Positions 22,629 through 31,840 of a stretch of DNA of 40,647 nt are shown here, one piece after another. The translations under genes and the position numbers were made by a program. Each line of letters opens with the position of its first letter. Position 1 is the first letter of the stretch. The notes below the pieces were generated by a model. It was not told where the DNA came from and searched no databases. It saw only the letters and a program-made list of their open reading frames with translations. Where the stretch lies: positions 1-40,647 of IMG/VR virus record IMGVR_UViG_3300006076_000010, one strand, 5' to 3'. The stretch comes from a virus.

Positions 22629-24038
22629 ATGAGGTATCAGGATTACAAAATTCCTTATCCTGTGCCGTATGAGGACAAGGACTTAATGATGAAAGAGCTG
22701 ATTAACGGAACTTTTGTAACTGCTCTTACTATAACTCTTTTATCAGGGCAACCTTTGTCTAACAGGTATCAAGAATTTAACAATAACCATAAATTTGTAG
22801 AAAATGTAACTAAAAGAGCTACTGATATTAGAAGCTATGTTAAAACTGATGATGGAATGGCTTATACATTAGACCAAATAAAGCAAATGGTTTATTTGCC
22901 TGTATATCAAGAAATAGCACAAGGCGGTATAGAATATGTGTATTATCCGCCATTATTATATAAAAATTGGAACACTACAGGAGATAATGGAATTGTCATA
23001 GCTACTTTTCCTAAAGATGTTATGTCTTATAAAGATATATCTTTGTATTATCTTTGGGGAGAAAATCAAGGTAAATTTTTTGTCACTACTACAACAGAAG
23101 ATAATAAAGACTATATTACAGGTTTTCATCTTCTTACAATAAATGGGAAAGATATAACTCTTTTAGATGGAGTAAAATATTATGCTAACATAGTAGCTAC
23201 ACTTTCTTTTAAAGGTGGAGCATTATTTGTTCTTAAATTTGGAGATAATGATTATAGATTTTTTGTATTTAACTTAGACAAAGGAACATACAAAATTATT
23301 CAATTTAGCAATAGTTATAATTTACATTCAATGGGTAGCTGGGGGTTGTGGATAAAAGACAATAAGATTTATGACGCAGATGGTAATGAATGGAAAGTTA
23401 TAGGAGCAGATGGTATTAATAATTTTAATACAGACACAGACTTTAGTGATGATTATGGAATATCAAACACTACAAGATTTGGTGATGGCACAATAATAGA
23501 TGGTGTTTATTATTTGAGAAAAAATCATACTCAATCATACAAGTTTATTAGAAATATAAAAGATAAAACTATAAAAGTTAGCATTATTAACTCAGATATA
23601 GGTGAGATGACATCAAGAATTAAATTTGGGTATTATAAAGATTATTTTAAAGTTTATGGAGAACATACAAAAGCAGATGTTTACCATTATGTTTATAAAA
23701 AATATAATGATTTTTGGATTACAAAAATGCCTATAAAATACAAAGATTTTAAGAATACAGAGGGTGAATGGTTTTGTTTAGGTGAATACGGAGATTTTAT
23801 GTATAATGCTAAAACAGATAAATATTATTGGACTTGGGATTTTTCTAATTGGTTTGAGTTAACATCACAAGATGAGATTGACACTCTCAATAGTATTCTT
23901 AGTGAAAACACAGAAAGATTTTGGTTTAATAGAAGAGAAAATGGTTTAGTTGGTATTTTTGGTAAATTAAATCTTAAGTATAATTCTGATACAGACCAAG
24001 CCGAATTGAGAGCATACGGCTTTGCATTTTATAAATAA
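22629..24038 (+). CDS. Beta-rich tail protein, 469 aa
   Basis: The first 110 residues, with two helices and PVYQEIAQGGIEYVYYPP, look like a docking domain; residues 110-400 show repeating short strands with Trp, Tyr and Asp-Gly turns spaced by about 40-50 residues, reminiscent of a beta-propeller or of a tail-hub protein. No catalytic motif seen. It follows the fibre gene with a 13-bp gap and precedes the ejection proteins, so it is probably part of the tail tip or nozzle. Confidence 0.68.
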   Translation: MRYQDYKIPYPVPYEDKDLMMKELINGTFVTALTITLLSGQPLSNRYQEFNNNHKFVENVTKRATDIRSYVKTDDGMAYTLDQIKQMVYLPVYQEIAQGGIEYVYYPPLLYKNWNTTGDNGIVIATFPKDVMSYKDISLYYLWGENQGKFFVTTTTEDNKDYITGFHLLTINGKDITLLDGVKYYANIVATLSFKGGALFVLKFGDNDYRFFVFNLDKGTYKIIQFSNSYNLHSMGSWGLWIKDNKIYDADGNEWKVIGADGINNFNTDTDFSDDYGISNTTRFGDGTIIDGVYYLRKNHTQSYKFIRNIKDKTIKVSIINSDIGEMTSRIKFGYYKDYFKVYGEHTKADVYHYVYKKYNDFWITKMPIKYKDFKNTEGEWFCLGEYGDFMYNAKTDKYYWTWDFSNWFELTSQDEIDTLNSILSENTERFWFNRRENGLVGIFGKLNLKYNSDTDQAELRAYGFAFYK

Positions 24039-24048
24039 AGGAGATATT

Positions 24049-25068
24049 ATGGCTTTTTCATTTGATTTAAACTCATTAGTAAAAAATTTAGGTAACAATG
24101 CACAAACTAATAAACTTAACAATGTTTCTAACGAGTTACAATCTGCTCCGTCACAAACAGATATACAGAAATATATTCAAAAGATAGCTCCTAATCCTGC
24201 GACAAAAACGACTGCTTACAATGCAACTGCTCCTATGCAAGCTTTTAATGGCGTAAATCAAGGAGCTAATGGATATTTAGGTATGTTAAAAAGTTTAGTT
24301 ACTAATAGACCTAATTTAAAGCCTATAACTGCTAAGAATGTATTAGGTAACGATTGGTATAATCAGGTTATATCAAATATAAATGCAAAAAATCAAATGA
24401 AATACAATATGGCTTTATCTAATGTATTAGGCAATTTACTGAGAACGCAAATGCAAACTAATGCTGATAAGCAAATTGCTAACGCAAAATCACAGACAGA
24501 ACAACAAATGAGCAATAATTTATTAAAAGTAAAAGAGCAATACAACGATATTATGAACAAATATTTTCAAGGGCTTTTAAAGAGAAAAGACGCAGAACTT
24601 GAACTTAAAAAACTTGGAATACAAAATCCACAAGAAAAAATAGCACAGGTAGAATATCAAGCAAGACTTAAAAAATATCCTGACCCTGCAACTTGGTGGA
24701 AATCTGTGCAAGAAACATATAATGATTTAGGATATGGTGATATTGATATTAAAAATCCTGATGAAATAAATAAAGCATATCAATATTATTTACAAACAGG
24801 GAAATTACCTCAACCAAAAGTTGACAATGGTATATTTAGCGACACAATGACAGGATTTAATATAGGAGAGCAACAATATGAAACTCAACCGCAACAAAGC
24901 AATCAACCTCAAAATTCGCAAGAAAAACAAACTGCTACAATACCAGAAGATATTTTAAAGGTTAAACAAAATTTTGAAAAAAATGGTATAAATATAGTTG
25001 ATATAAGGAAAGATAAGCAAGGGAATATTTATTTTATAGCAAATGATGGCAGTGTATTTCAAATGTAA
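24049..25068 (+). CDS. Putative internal virion (ejection) protein, 339 aa
   Basis: The ATG at 24049 is preferred because AAAGGAGATATT precedes it; the in-frame ATG at 24022 lies inside the upstream gene without an RBS. The protein is helical, Gln/Asn-rich, with a coil at about 120-190 and a disordered QPQQSNQPQ segment near 285, ending in a small beta motif. Location directly before the 1317-aa ejection protein matches the pattern of podovirus internal proteins that are expelled with the DNA. Confidence 0.7.
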   Translation: MAFSFDLNSLVKNLGNNAQTNKLNNVSNELQSAPSQTDIQKYIQKIAPNPATKTTAYNATAPMQAFNGVNQGANGYLGMLKSLVTNRPNLKPITAKNVLGNDWYNQVISNINAKNQMKYNMALSNVLGNLLRTQMQTNADKQIANAKSQTEQQMSNNLLKVKEQYNDIMNKYFQGLLKRKDAELELKKLGIQNPQEKIAQVEYQARLKKYPDPATWWKSVQETYNDLGYGDIDIKNPDEINKAYQYYLQTGKLPQPKVDNGIFSDTMTGFNIGEQQYETQPQQSNQPQNSQEKQTATIPEDILKVKQNFEKNGINIVDIRKDKQGNIYFIANDGSVFQM

Positions 25069-25080
25069 TAGGAGCTATTT

Positions 25081-28000
25081 ATGAAAAAAATAGATAAATT
25101 ACCTGATGGAACAACAAGTATATTGCAAAATAATCAACAAATTACTGCTAAAAAAGTTAGAGTTCCTTATTATAAAGGATATGTAAACGATAATATTTTA
25201 AAAAGCACTCAATCTATTTACACAGACAAAGAGGATAAAACAGGAACTATAGGCTCTTTTTTTAAAGGTTGGACTAAAACATTTGATGATTTAGCAAGCG
25301 GTGTAAATTGGGCTGGAGAAAAAATTACAGGTGCGTTAGGTTTAGATAGTGCTAAAAAATTTTTTCACGATAATAGAGAATATTGGAACGCTCAAGGGCA
25401 TATTAACAACATTCAAACCCAAGACCATCCAACTGCACATTTTGTAGGAGAAGTATTAAATCCTACTTTAGCATTGCCTGCAGGTTATTTTAATAAAGGC
25501 AAACTTTTAGCAGACGCTATAAAATCAGGTGTAGCTGGTGGAGCTATAGCAGGAGCAGAGCAAAGTTTATCTGTAGCTGGTAGAGATGACTTGTCACCCG
25601 AAGAAAAAAGAAACAGAGTGATAACTGCAGTTGCCTTAGGTGGACTTGGGAATGTAGCATTTAGAGGCGGTGAAGCTCTATTTGGTAAAATTTTTAAAAA
25701 AAATCCAAAGGTTGCTGAAGAGTTACACGATAGCGTAGCAAATGGGGACAAAGATAGAATAATAAAAATTAAAGAAGCGATTAAAAAAAATCCTGAGGCT
25801 TTTGGACTAACAAAAGAAGAAGCTAAAAAAATTGACATTATTCCTAATGAAAAACCTATTGAAGCTGAAGCTACTAAAGAAATTGCTCCTGTTACAATGG
25901 TTGCTTCGGAAAGTATACCAGAAGACGCAGTTAGTATTTTGCAAAAAGAAAAACATCCATTAGAAGAATGGAGAGATAAAGACTATTCTAAATTATCATT
26001 AGAGGAATTACAACAACACCCTTTTTATAATGACATTATTGAAAATTTAAAAGATGTGAAAGCTAAAGACAAAAGGTATTCAAGAAAATTAGTATCTCCA
26101 AGATACATAAATTCTTGGGAAGACAAATATATTCCTGCTTCTTACGAGCCTAATTATGTAAGTGAATATAGATTATCTAAAGCTTCAGTAGATAGAATTT
26201 TAAAAGGAAAACCTACTAAAGATGATTTAGATAAACTTAGAGAAGATTTAAGATACGAAACAGAAAGATTGTTTAATAGCTATAAAGCAAACCCAGAGGC
26301 TTTAAATGAAAAAGATTTAGACATTAAAGCTTCAATTTTAAAAGCGATGGAAGACGGAGATTATGATACTATTGAGGAGCTTTTACCTAAAGTAAACGAT
26401 GAAGCTTTTGTAAATGATATTGCTAACAAATTAGCTAATATTGATAATGAAAGAGCTTCGAGTATAGGTGCAAGTTACCTATTTGCTAACGCTAATCAAA
26501 GACTTGCTGGCGGAATGCTTGGCGGGACTTACAACGCTTTAGAAAATGCTGATGAAAACAATGATGGATATGTAACAGATGAAGAAAGAATTAATGCTTT
26601 CTTAAAAGGTTTCGGTGTAGGAATGTTAACACCAGAGGCTCTTAAAGTTTTAGAAAAGACCGCACCTAAAACTTATGAAAAACTTAAAACACTTGCTACA
26701 ACTGATACAGGTAATAAGCCTGTAGCTGGAGCTTTTTTTGGTAAGACAAACACTAATAAACGCAACCCTTATGAATACCTTAAAGAATATTTAGACGCTA
26801 CAAGAAATAAAGAGTGGAAAGATATAGACCAAAGCACATTTTGGGGGACTTTAAGGAGATTATTTACTGATACAAGAAGCGGAGAATATCAAAAAGCATT
26901 TTCAGAGATGAAATCTGCACAAAATAGATACAACGAAAAACTTGAAAATTTACATTTATTGTTAAAAGAATTGCCTGAGGAAGCAAGAAAAGATGTAATT
27001 GATTATATAGAAAATGTAAAAGGAAAAGAGTATTCACCAGAGGTAAGAGAGCTTGGAGATTTCTTCAAAAACACAATTAAATCTATTCAAGATGAGCTAA
27101 AAGAAGCAGGTTTTAGCCCTGAATACATAGATAAATATGGAATTAATTATGTAGCAAGGCTTTATGAAGATAAATTAGGGTTTGGAAGAGTTAAAAATTT
27201 ATTTACTAAATCTGCAAAAGATAAAATATATTCGCCTAAAGGAGAAAGAGGATTAGTAAAAACTATGTCTGAAAAAGAATTGCAAGAAGCTATTAAAAAC
27301 GGGGAAATAAATCCTGAAATGATAGGCAAACCTCTTATTGATGGGGGTATAGAAATAGTGCCTTTAGCAAATAAAAAAGGCTTCTATAAAGTAAAAAGAG
27401 ACTGGACGCCTGAGGAAAGAAATAAAATGGGGCAAATTAAAGACGCTGATGTTGTGTTGCCTCTAACATTAATGAGATTAAACTCTATGAAAGTTCTTAA
27501 AGATTTTTTTGAAAATGTATCTAATATTGAGGGTGCTACTATTGACTTAAAAGAGTTTGCAAAACAAATGGGGACAAATGACCTAAAAAAAGCAGAAGCT
27601 GAATTGCAAACACAAGGATATGTAAAACTTCCTAACAATGAGAGTTATGGAGCATTAGCGGGGAAAATGGTTAGAAAAGATGTTGCAGATGATATTAAGT
27701 ATTTACATAAGCAGATTTTTGATGATAATAAGATAAGTGAAATTTGGAGAAAATATTTAACTGCTTGGAAAAAATCTAAAACAATTTATAATACTTCTGC
27801 TCATTTTAATAACTTTGTAAATAACCTTGCTTTAGCAAACTATGCAGGTATGCCTTTAAAAGATGTTCCAAAATATTTTACTCAAGCATTTAAAGATTTA
27901 AAAGAAGCCAAAAAACTAAAAGACCTTGAGTTAAAATTCTTAAAAGGAGAAGCTACAGAGCAAGACCTTGAAAAAATGAGAGAGCTACAAAACAAGTTAC

Positions 28001-29034
28001 AATATGTAAAAGAAGCTAAAAATATGGGTCTGCTTGACACTTCTATGTTACAAGATGTATTAGACTATGGCAGGAAAGAAGATAGTGCAGAAAATCTTAT
28101 AGGCGGTAAAGGCGTATTAGGAAAAGTAGCAAATAAAGCTACTGAGCTATATCAAGCAGAAGATAATATAGGAAAGTTTGCGATGTATAAAGCCCTTAGA
28201 GAGCAAGGATATAGCCCTCAAGACGCAAAAGATATGGTAACGCTATTTATGCCTGACTACTCTAAATCTTTACCTGCAGGTATTAGATTTTTGAGAGATA
28301 GTGCTATTTCTCCTTTTATTTCTTGGAGTTATTATGTATTGCCTAATTTAGTAAGATATACATTTAAAGATATTGCTTTAGGTATAAAAAATAAAAACGC
28401 TAAACAGGCTTTAAAAGGGCTAACAAATCCTGCTATGAAAAAACTATTAGGAACTATTGCTTTAATAGAGGGGCTTCAATATGCACTAACTAATGGTAAA
28501 GTGTCTCCATTAGCAGATATAAACCCTGCAGATGAGACTAAGCCATCTAATATGTCATTTATTAGAATGGGAATAGGGGCAGATGGAAACACAATACACA
28601 CTTTAAAAATAGACAGGCTATTACCTCAACTTATGGTAAATCCTTTATCTCCAAAAGCTTGGGTAGGACAGGCTCAACAAACATTTAGTGGTATTACTCC
28701 GTCTCTTTTCTTTGCTTTGCAAGGAGTAAAGATGTATAACGGAAGACCTATTACTTATGATAGCAGACCTAAGGCAAGACAAATATATGATACTGCTAAA
28801 TATTACACAGAAAGCTATGCTCCTGTTCCTGCTACCTTGCAACAGGCTTATGATACATTTATTGACCCTATAGTTAAAAAAGCACTATATCCTAAGCAAA
28901 AAAAGAAAGGAGTGCAGTTATATAAAGATAGAAATTTCTTACAAAATATACTTAAATTAGCAACAGGTATCAACACTCTGTCTTACGACCAGAGAGTTTT
29001 AAGAAATGAGTTAAAAAGAAAAAAGAAAAAGTGA
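25081..29034 (+). CDS. Large internal virion/ejection protein, 1317 aa
   Basis: By far the largest gene, and last before lysis. It begins with an unstructured Lys-rich part, then glycine-zipper membrane-like helices (about 137-165), a charged middle, and a canonical EF-hand loop DENNDGYVTDEE (residues 491-502) with all calcium ligands. Residues about 890-930 (WKKSKTIYNTSAHFNNFVNN) match a helix-turn segment seen in very large phage polyvalent/ejection proteins. Several amphipathic helices near 1065-1120 could cross the host membrane. Likely function: build the channel for DNA entry. No RNA-polymerase or transglycosylase motif was found. RBS ATAGGAGCTATTT. Confidence 0.8.
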   Translation: MKKIDKLPDGTTSILQNNQQITAKKVRVPYYKGYVNDNILKSTQSIYTDKEDKTGTIGSFFKGWTKTFDDLASGVNWAGEKITGALGLDSAKKFFHDNREYWNAQGHINNIQTQDHPTAHFVGEVLNPTLALPAGYFNKGKLLADAIKSGVAGGAIAGAEQSLSVAGRDDLSPEEKRNRVITAVALGGLGNVAFRGGEALFGKIFKKNPKVAEELHDSVANGDKDRIIKIKEAIKKNPEAFGLTKEEAKKIDIIPNEKPIEAEATKEIAPVTMVASESIPEDAVSILQKEKHPLEEWRDKDYSKLSLEELQQHPFYNDIIENLKDVKAKDKRYSRKLVSPRYINSWEDKYIPASYEPNYVSEYRLSKASVDRILKGKPTKDDLDKLREDLRYETERLFNSYKANPEALNEKDLDIKASILKAMEDGDYDTIEELLPKVNDEAFVNDIANKLANIDNERASSIGASYLFANANQRLAGGMLGGTYNALENADENNDGYVTDEERINAFLKGFGVGMLTPEALKVLEKTAPKTYEKLKTLATTDTGNKPVAGAFFGKTNTNKRNPYEYLKEYLDATRNKEWKDIDQSTFWGTLRRLFTDTRSGEYQKAFSEMKSAQNRYNEKLENLHLLLKELPEEARKDVIDYIENVKGKEYSPEVRELGDFFKNTIKSIQDELKEAGFSPEYIDKYGINYVARLYEDKLGFGRVKNLFTKSAKDKIYSPKGERGLVKTMSEKELQEAIKNGEINPEMIGKPLIDGGIEIVPLANKKGFYKVKRDWTPEERNKMGQIKDADVVLPLTLMRLNSMKVLKDFFENVSNIEGATIDLKEFAKQMGTNDLKKAEAELQTQGYVKLPNNESYGALAGKMVRKDVADDIKYLHKQIFDDNKISEIWRKYLTAWKKSKTIYNTSAHFNNFVNNLALANYAGMPLKDVPKYFTQAFKDLKEAKKLKDLELKFLKGEATEQDLEKMRELQNKLQYVKEAKNMGLLDTSMLQDVLDYGRKEDSAENLIGGKGVLGKVANKATELYQAEDNIGKFAMYKALREQGYSPQDAKDMVTLFMPDYSKSLPAGIRFLRDSAISPFISWSYYVLPNLVRYTFKDIALGIKNKNAKQALKGLTNPAMKKLLGTIALIEGLQYALTNGKVSPLADINPADETKPSNMSFIRMGIGADGNTIHTLKIDRLLPQLMVNPLSPKAWVGQAQQTFSGITPSLFFALQGVKMYNGRPITYDSRPKARQIYDTAKYYTESYAPVPATLQQAYDTFIDPIVKKALYPKQKKKGVQLYKDRNFLQNILKLATGINTLSYDQRVLRNELKRKKKK

Positions 29035-29045
29035 CATTAAGTAAT

Positions 29046-29073
29046 TCTTTTTTCTTTTTATTTTAAATACAAT
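29046..29073 (+). promoter_or_regulatory. Pyrimidine-tract promoter before the lysis genes
   Basis: A T/C tract (CTTTTTTCTTTTTATTTTA) is followed by TACAAT (29068..29073), 29 bp before the holin ATG. The TGYAA extension present in the other three members is missing here. Confidence 0.5.
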
Positions 29074-29102
29074 TTTTTAAATCACCATAAAAAGGATATT
29101 AA

Positions 29103-29519
29103 ATGGGGCTTATAGATTTTTCAGTAGGAGATATTGGAAATTTATTTAAAGATGTTAGAGAAGCTATTACAGGAAAAGCTATAGAAGACCCTAATAAAAA
29201 AGCGGAGATTGAACTTAAATTATCTCAGTTAGAACAAGCTCTTAAAATGGGTCAAATTGAAATCAATAAAGCTGAAGCACAAAATCCGAATTGGTTTGTA
29301 GCAGGTTGGCGACCTTTTATTGGTTGGACAGGTGGAATTGCTTTAGCATATACATTTGTAGTAGCTCCATTTCTTCATTCATTTTTTGCTGTTTTTAAAG
29401 TAAATTATCCTTTACCTGATTTAGATATAGGATTATTAATGAATTTAGTCATAGCAATGCTTGGTTTAGCTGGTATGAGAACATACGAAAAAACTAAAAA
29501 AGTTCAAGATTTACACTGA
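29103..29519 (+). CDS. Holin, 3TM (GTA-holin-like) family
   Basis: Holins make holes in the inner membrane at a set time. The NPNWFVAGWRPFIGWTGG motif (about residues 61-78) is the hallmark of the 3TM holin family known from gene-transfer agents and many phages. It is followed by two hydrophobic helices (about 75-100 and 110-130); the N-terminal half is an amphipathic coil. Length (138 aa) is typical. It heads the lysis cassette with its own promoter. Confidence 0.88.
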   Translation: MGLIDFSVGDIGNLFKDVREAITGKAIEDPNKKAEIELKLSQLEQALKMGQIEINKAEAQNPNWFVAGWRPFIGWTGGIALAYTFVVAPFLHSFFAVFKVNYPLPDLDIGLLMNLVIAMLGLAGMRTYEKTKKVQDLH

Positions 29520-29531
29520 TAGGAGTAAAAA

Positions 29532-30002
29532 ATGACAGAATTTATGGAAGTTGTAAAATTTGGAGCTTTAATTTTAGGTGGCGGATATTTTATTTGGAAA
29601 ATTGAAACTCAAGGGAAACTAAATAAAGCTCTAATAGAGAGGTTGGACGAAAAGCACTCATTGTTCTTTGAGAAATTTAAAGAAGTGTTTGAAAAAGAGA
29701 TTGAAGCGTTAGATAGTAAAATAAAAACTAAAAAACAAAAAATTGAAGATATGGAAAGAAAAATTGAGGGTAAGTATATAGAAGTAAAAAAAGAATTAGA
29801 TTTAATGAAAGAGGGGTGTAATTCAAAACATAATGAATGCCAAGTAAGAATGAATAATTTTTTAGATATTAGAAGTGCAGATGAAAAATATGTATCAAAA
29901 ATGGAACTCAGATTGGAACTGCAAAAAATAGATAGTAAGCTTGATACTTTAATATCTTATTTTAAAGGAAGGGGTGGAGATGGATTACCAAAGATTAATT
30001 GA
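29532..30002 (+). CDS. Membrane-anchored coiled-coil lysis protein (i-spanin candidate)
   Basis: One N-terminal transmembrane segment (about residues 8-22, FGALILGGGYFIW) is followed by a long charged coiled coil reaching to residue 145. This is the architecture of Rz-type inner-membrane spanins that disrupt the outer membrane, and the gene lies between holin and endolysin. No matching outer-membrane lipoprotein was seen, so the assignment is tentative. RBS TAGGAGTAAAAA. The endolysin start is inside its 3' end. Confidence 0.65.
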   Translation: MTEFMEVVKFGALILGGGYFIWKIETQGKLNKALIERLDEKHSLFFEKFKEVFEKEIEALDSKIKTKKQKIEDMERKIEGKYIEVKKELDLMKEGCNSKHNECQVRMNNFLDIRSADEKYVSKMELRLELQKIDSKLDTLISYFKGRGGDGLPKIN

Positions 30003-30393
30003 GGGAATTAAAAAAAGAGAGGGATTTAGAGGAATGCCTTATGAAGATAACAGAGGCTTCCCTACGATAGGATACGGCACATTGCTTCCTATAAGTGAAG
30101 AAGAGGCAACTATGCTACTAAAACATAGACTTGATAACGCTATTCAAGAAATTATAGAACATAAACCATTTTTTGTAGATTTACCAGAAGAGATACAAGA
30201 AGTATTAGCAGAGATGGGATATCAATTAGGTGTTCCTAAACTTATGTTATTTAAAAGAATGTGGCAAACTATTGAAAATCAAGATTGGAATGGAATGATA
30301 AAAGAGATGTATGATAGCAGATGGTATCACCAAACTCCTAATAGAGTTAAAGCATTGGTTAAAAAAGTAGAAGATTATATTAATAAAAATTGA
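29980..30393 (+). CDS. Endolysin, T4-type lysozyme (GH24)
   Basis: This enzyme hydrolyses the MurNAc-GlcNAc bond of peptidoglycan. The GH24 catalytic triad is complete: E14, D23 and T29 have exactly the spacing of Glu11, Asp20 and Thr26 in T4 lysozyme, embedded in KREGFR and PTIGYGT. The C-terminal helical lobe (WNGMIKEMYDSRWYHQTPNRVKAL) matches the family. The ATG at 29980 lies 7 bases after AAAGGAAGG; a GTG at 29974 is less likely. At 137 aa it has no signal peptide, so it needs the holin for release. Confidence 0.95.
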   Translation: MDYQRLIEGIKKREGFRGMPYEDNRGFPTIGYGTLLPISEEEATMLLKHRLDNAIQEIIEHKPFFVDLPEEIQEVLAEMGYQLGVPKLMLFKRMWQTIENQDWNGMIKEMYDSRWYHQTPNRVKALVKKVEDYINKN

Positions 30394-30404
30394 AAGGATT
30401 TAAA

Positions 30405-30608
30405 ATGGCAAGAGCTAAATCAACTGCTAAAAAAACAAACATAAAAATCAACCCTAAAAACAAAGGAAAATTCACTGAGTATTGTAAAAAACAAGGTTAC
30501 AAAGGGGTAACTTGCGGGTGTATTAATAAAGGGCTTAAATCTAAAAATCCTAAAACAAGAAAAAGAGCTAATTTTGCAAGAAACTTCGGCAAAAAGGGCA
30601 AATGTTAA
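30405..30608 (+). CDS. Small basic conserved phage protein, 67 aa
   Basis: The ATG at 30405 follows GAAAGGATTTAAA. The protein is very basic and has KFTEYCKKQGYKG...CINKGLKSKNPKTRKRANFARN, a pattern seen in many small phage proteins (KGKFTxYCxxxGYxGVTxxC). Four Cys suggest metal binding; nucleic-acid binding or virion association are likely. It ends the rightward operon, its stop overlapping by 4 bp the stop of the converging MazG-like gene. Function unknown. Confidence 0.8.
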   Translation: MARAKSTAKKTNIKINPKNKGKFTEYCKKQGYKGVTCGCINKGLKSKNPKTRKRANFARNFGKKGKC

Positions 30609-31135
30609 GCCCTGTCTTCTGCCTTAATTGCAAAACCTCTTTCATCTACTTCTATTCCTTTTACCCGTGAATGGATTATATCAGATACATTTTTTAACAC
30701 TTTATTAAGTGTATATTCTGTTTTTGTATATATTTCTATAAATGTATTAGCTCCTGCTACCATATTTCTAAATGGGGCAAATGCTCTTCTTCCATTGTAT
30801 GCGTGTATGTCTTTATAAAAGTTTGCACAATCTGCAAAGAAATATCTCAAATCTTTGGTTAAATTGTCATCCATCCACAAATAAGGGTGTTTAACACCAT
30901 AGTTAAAATTATTGATTATTTCTTCATCAGTAGCTCCTTGCATTTTTAAAAGCATAATTGCTACAACTATAATATCTCCAAAACTATCTAACACATCTCC
31001 TTTTAAATTTTTCCTAAAGGCAGTTGCTAATTCTCCTTGCTCTTCTATAAATTTAATTGATTGTGCGTCAATATTGCTTTTTTCAAATAACTCTACACTT
31101 TCTCCCCAGCAAATTATTCTTTTTACTACTTCCAT
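30605..31135 (-). CDS. MazG-like NTP pyrophosphohydrolase
   Basis: All-alpha NTP pyrophosphatases hydrolyse (d)NTPs to monophosphates and in phages are thought to tune nucleotide or alarmone pools. The signature E-E-x-x-E ... D-x-x-x-D is visible as KFIEEQGELATAF (about residues 29-41) and DVLDSFGDIIVV (about 47-58). The C-terminal 100 residues are extra and unrecognised. RBS AAAGGAGTTTAA before 31135. Last gene of the leftward unit. Confidence 0.82.
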   Translation of the reverse strand: MEVVKRIICWGESVELFEKSNIDAQSIKFIEEQGELATAFRKNLKGDVLDSFGDIIVVAIMLLKMQGATDEEIINNFNYGVKHPYLWMDDNLTKDLRYFFADCANFYKDIHAYNGRRAFAPFRNMVAGANTFIEIYTKTEYTLNKVLKNVSDIIHSRVKGIEVDERGFAIKAEDRA

Positions 31136-31359
31136 TTAAACTCCTTTGGTGTTTTTATTACTTTATAAACATAATCTTGACCTATTTTATTTCCATCATC
31201 GTCTAACACAGGTCTATAAAAAGTTTCAAACTCAAAACCCTCTTCTCTCAATTCGTGTATTCTTGAAGCTAATCTGCTTATATAGTTTCTTAAACATTCA
31301 TTGCGTGTAACCTCTCCATTTTCTTTAAGACGAGAGAGGATAAACTCTCTCTGCTTCAT
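31126..31359 (-). CDS. Small helix-turn-helix protein (HTH_39-like), 77 aa
   Basis: The ATG at 31359 follows GAGGAGAATAAA, only one base after the upstream stop. Residues 1-50 fit a known phage helix-turn-helix family: REFILSRLKENGEVTRNECL, then RLASRIHELREEGFEFET, whose second part is the recognition helix. The C-terminal strands end in a YVYKV motif. Candidate DNA-binding regulator of early genes. Overlaps the MazG-like gene by 10 bp. Confidence 0.8.
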   Translation of the reverse strand: MKQREFILSRLKENGEVTRNECLRNYISRLASRIHELREEGFEFETFYRPVLDDDGNKIGQDYVYKVIKTPKEFKWK

Positions 31360-31360
31360 T

Positions 31361-31552
31361 TTATTCTCCTCTTTCAAATGCTAACATCTCTTTTCTTAAC
31401 TGAATTTTAAGATTAGCTATCTTATCAAGTTTTGCTCTTAATCTTTTAGCTCTTGCTTTTGTGTATTTTTTATCAAGCAAAATGTCTGCGTCGTGAGTTG
31501 CTTCTCTTAATAGTTCTCTCATTTCTTCTAATGTAGTGATTTTATTTTCCAT
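31361..31552 (-). CDS. Small basic helical protein, 63 aa
   Basis: A single long helix with an acidic first half and a KKYTKARAKRLRAKLDKIANLKIQLRKE second half. This KAR/KRLR pattern resembles short phage proteins often labelled 'histone H1-like', which are thought to bind nucleic acids. RBS AAAGGAGTTAGAA. Placed between two HTH-type genes in the recombination operon. Confidence 0.7.
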   Translation of the reverse strand: MENKITTLEEMRELLREATHDADILLDKKYTKARAKRLRAKLDKIANLKIQLRKEMLAFERGE

Positions 31553-31554
31553 TT

Positions 31555-31839
31555 CTAACTCCTTTCTTTTGGTTTAATAAATACTACAGGTATATCATAA
31601 AAGTCAACTATTGCTACAACTTCCTCTACTTCACCAGAATGTTTTTTCTCTATGTATGAGTTCCAATAAAGAGGTTGATATCCCTCTTTGCAGTATTTTA
31701 GAAACTCATCTTTCAATATAACTTTACCCATCAGGTTTTTATCAGGATTAAATTTACCGCTCTTTTCCATAGCAAAAAGCGTCTGCGGTATCTTAAATCC
31801 AAGAAGCCTTGCTAACTCGCTTATAGTAATCTTTTCCAT
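31555..31839 (-). CDS. Hypothetical protein, N-terminal HTH-like, 94 aa
   Basis: The first 20 residues (ITISELARLLGFKIPQTL) look like a DNA-binding helix-turn-helix of the excisionase/MerR-like type, the remainder is mixed with a Tyr-rich middle and a beta C-terminus (VVAIVDFYDIPVVFI). Could be a small regulator or a DNA-bending protein. RBS AGGAGCGTAAG. It follows RecT by one base. Confidence 0.65.
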   Translation of the reverse strand: MEKITISELARLLGFKIPQTLFAMEKSGKFNPDKNLMGKVILKDEFLKYCKEGYQPLYWNSYIEKKHSGEVEEVVAIVDFYDIPVVFIKPKERS

Positions 31840-31840
31840 C

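Noticed and set aside
25081-29034. Virion RNA polymerase or tape-measure protein
   Set aside because: No polymerase motifs; and no tail-tube or assembly-chaperone frameshift gene is present, so a tape measure is unlikely; position and make-up fit an ejection protein.
30605-31839. Lysogeny module from the small HTH genes
   Set aside because: No integrase, excisionase or CI-like repressor with a peptidase or dimer domain was found; the small HTH genes lie in a recombination operon.
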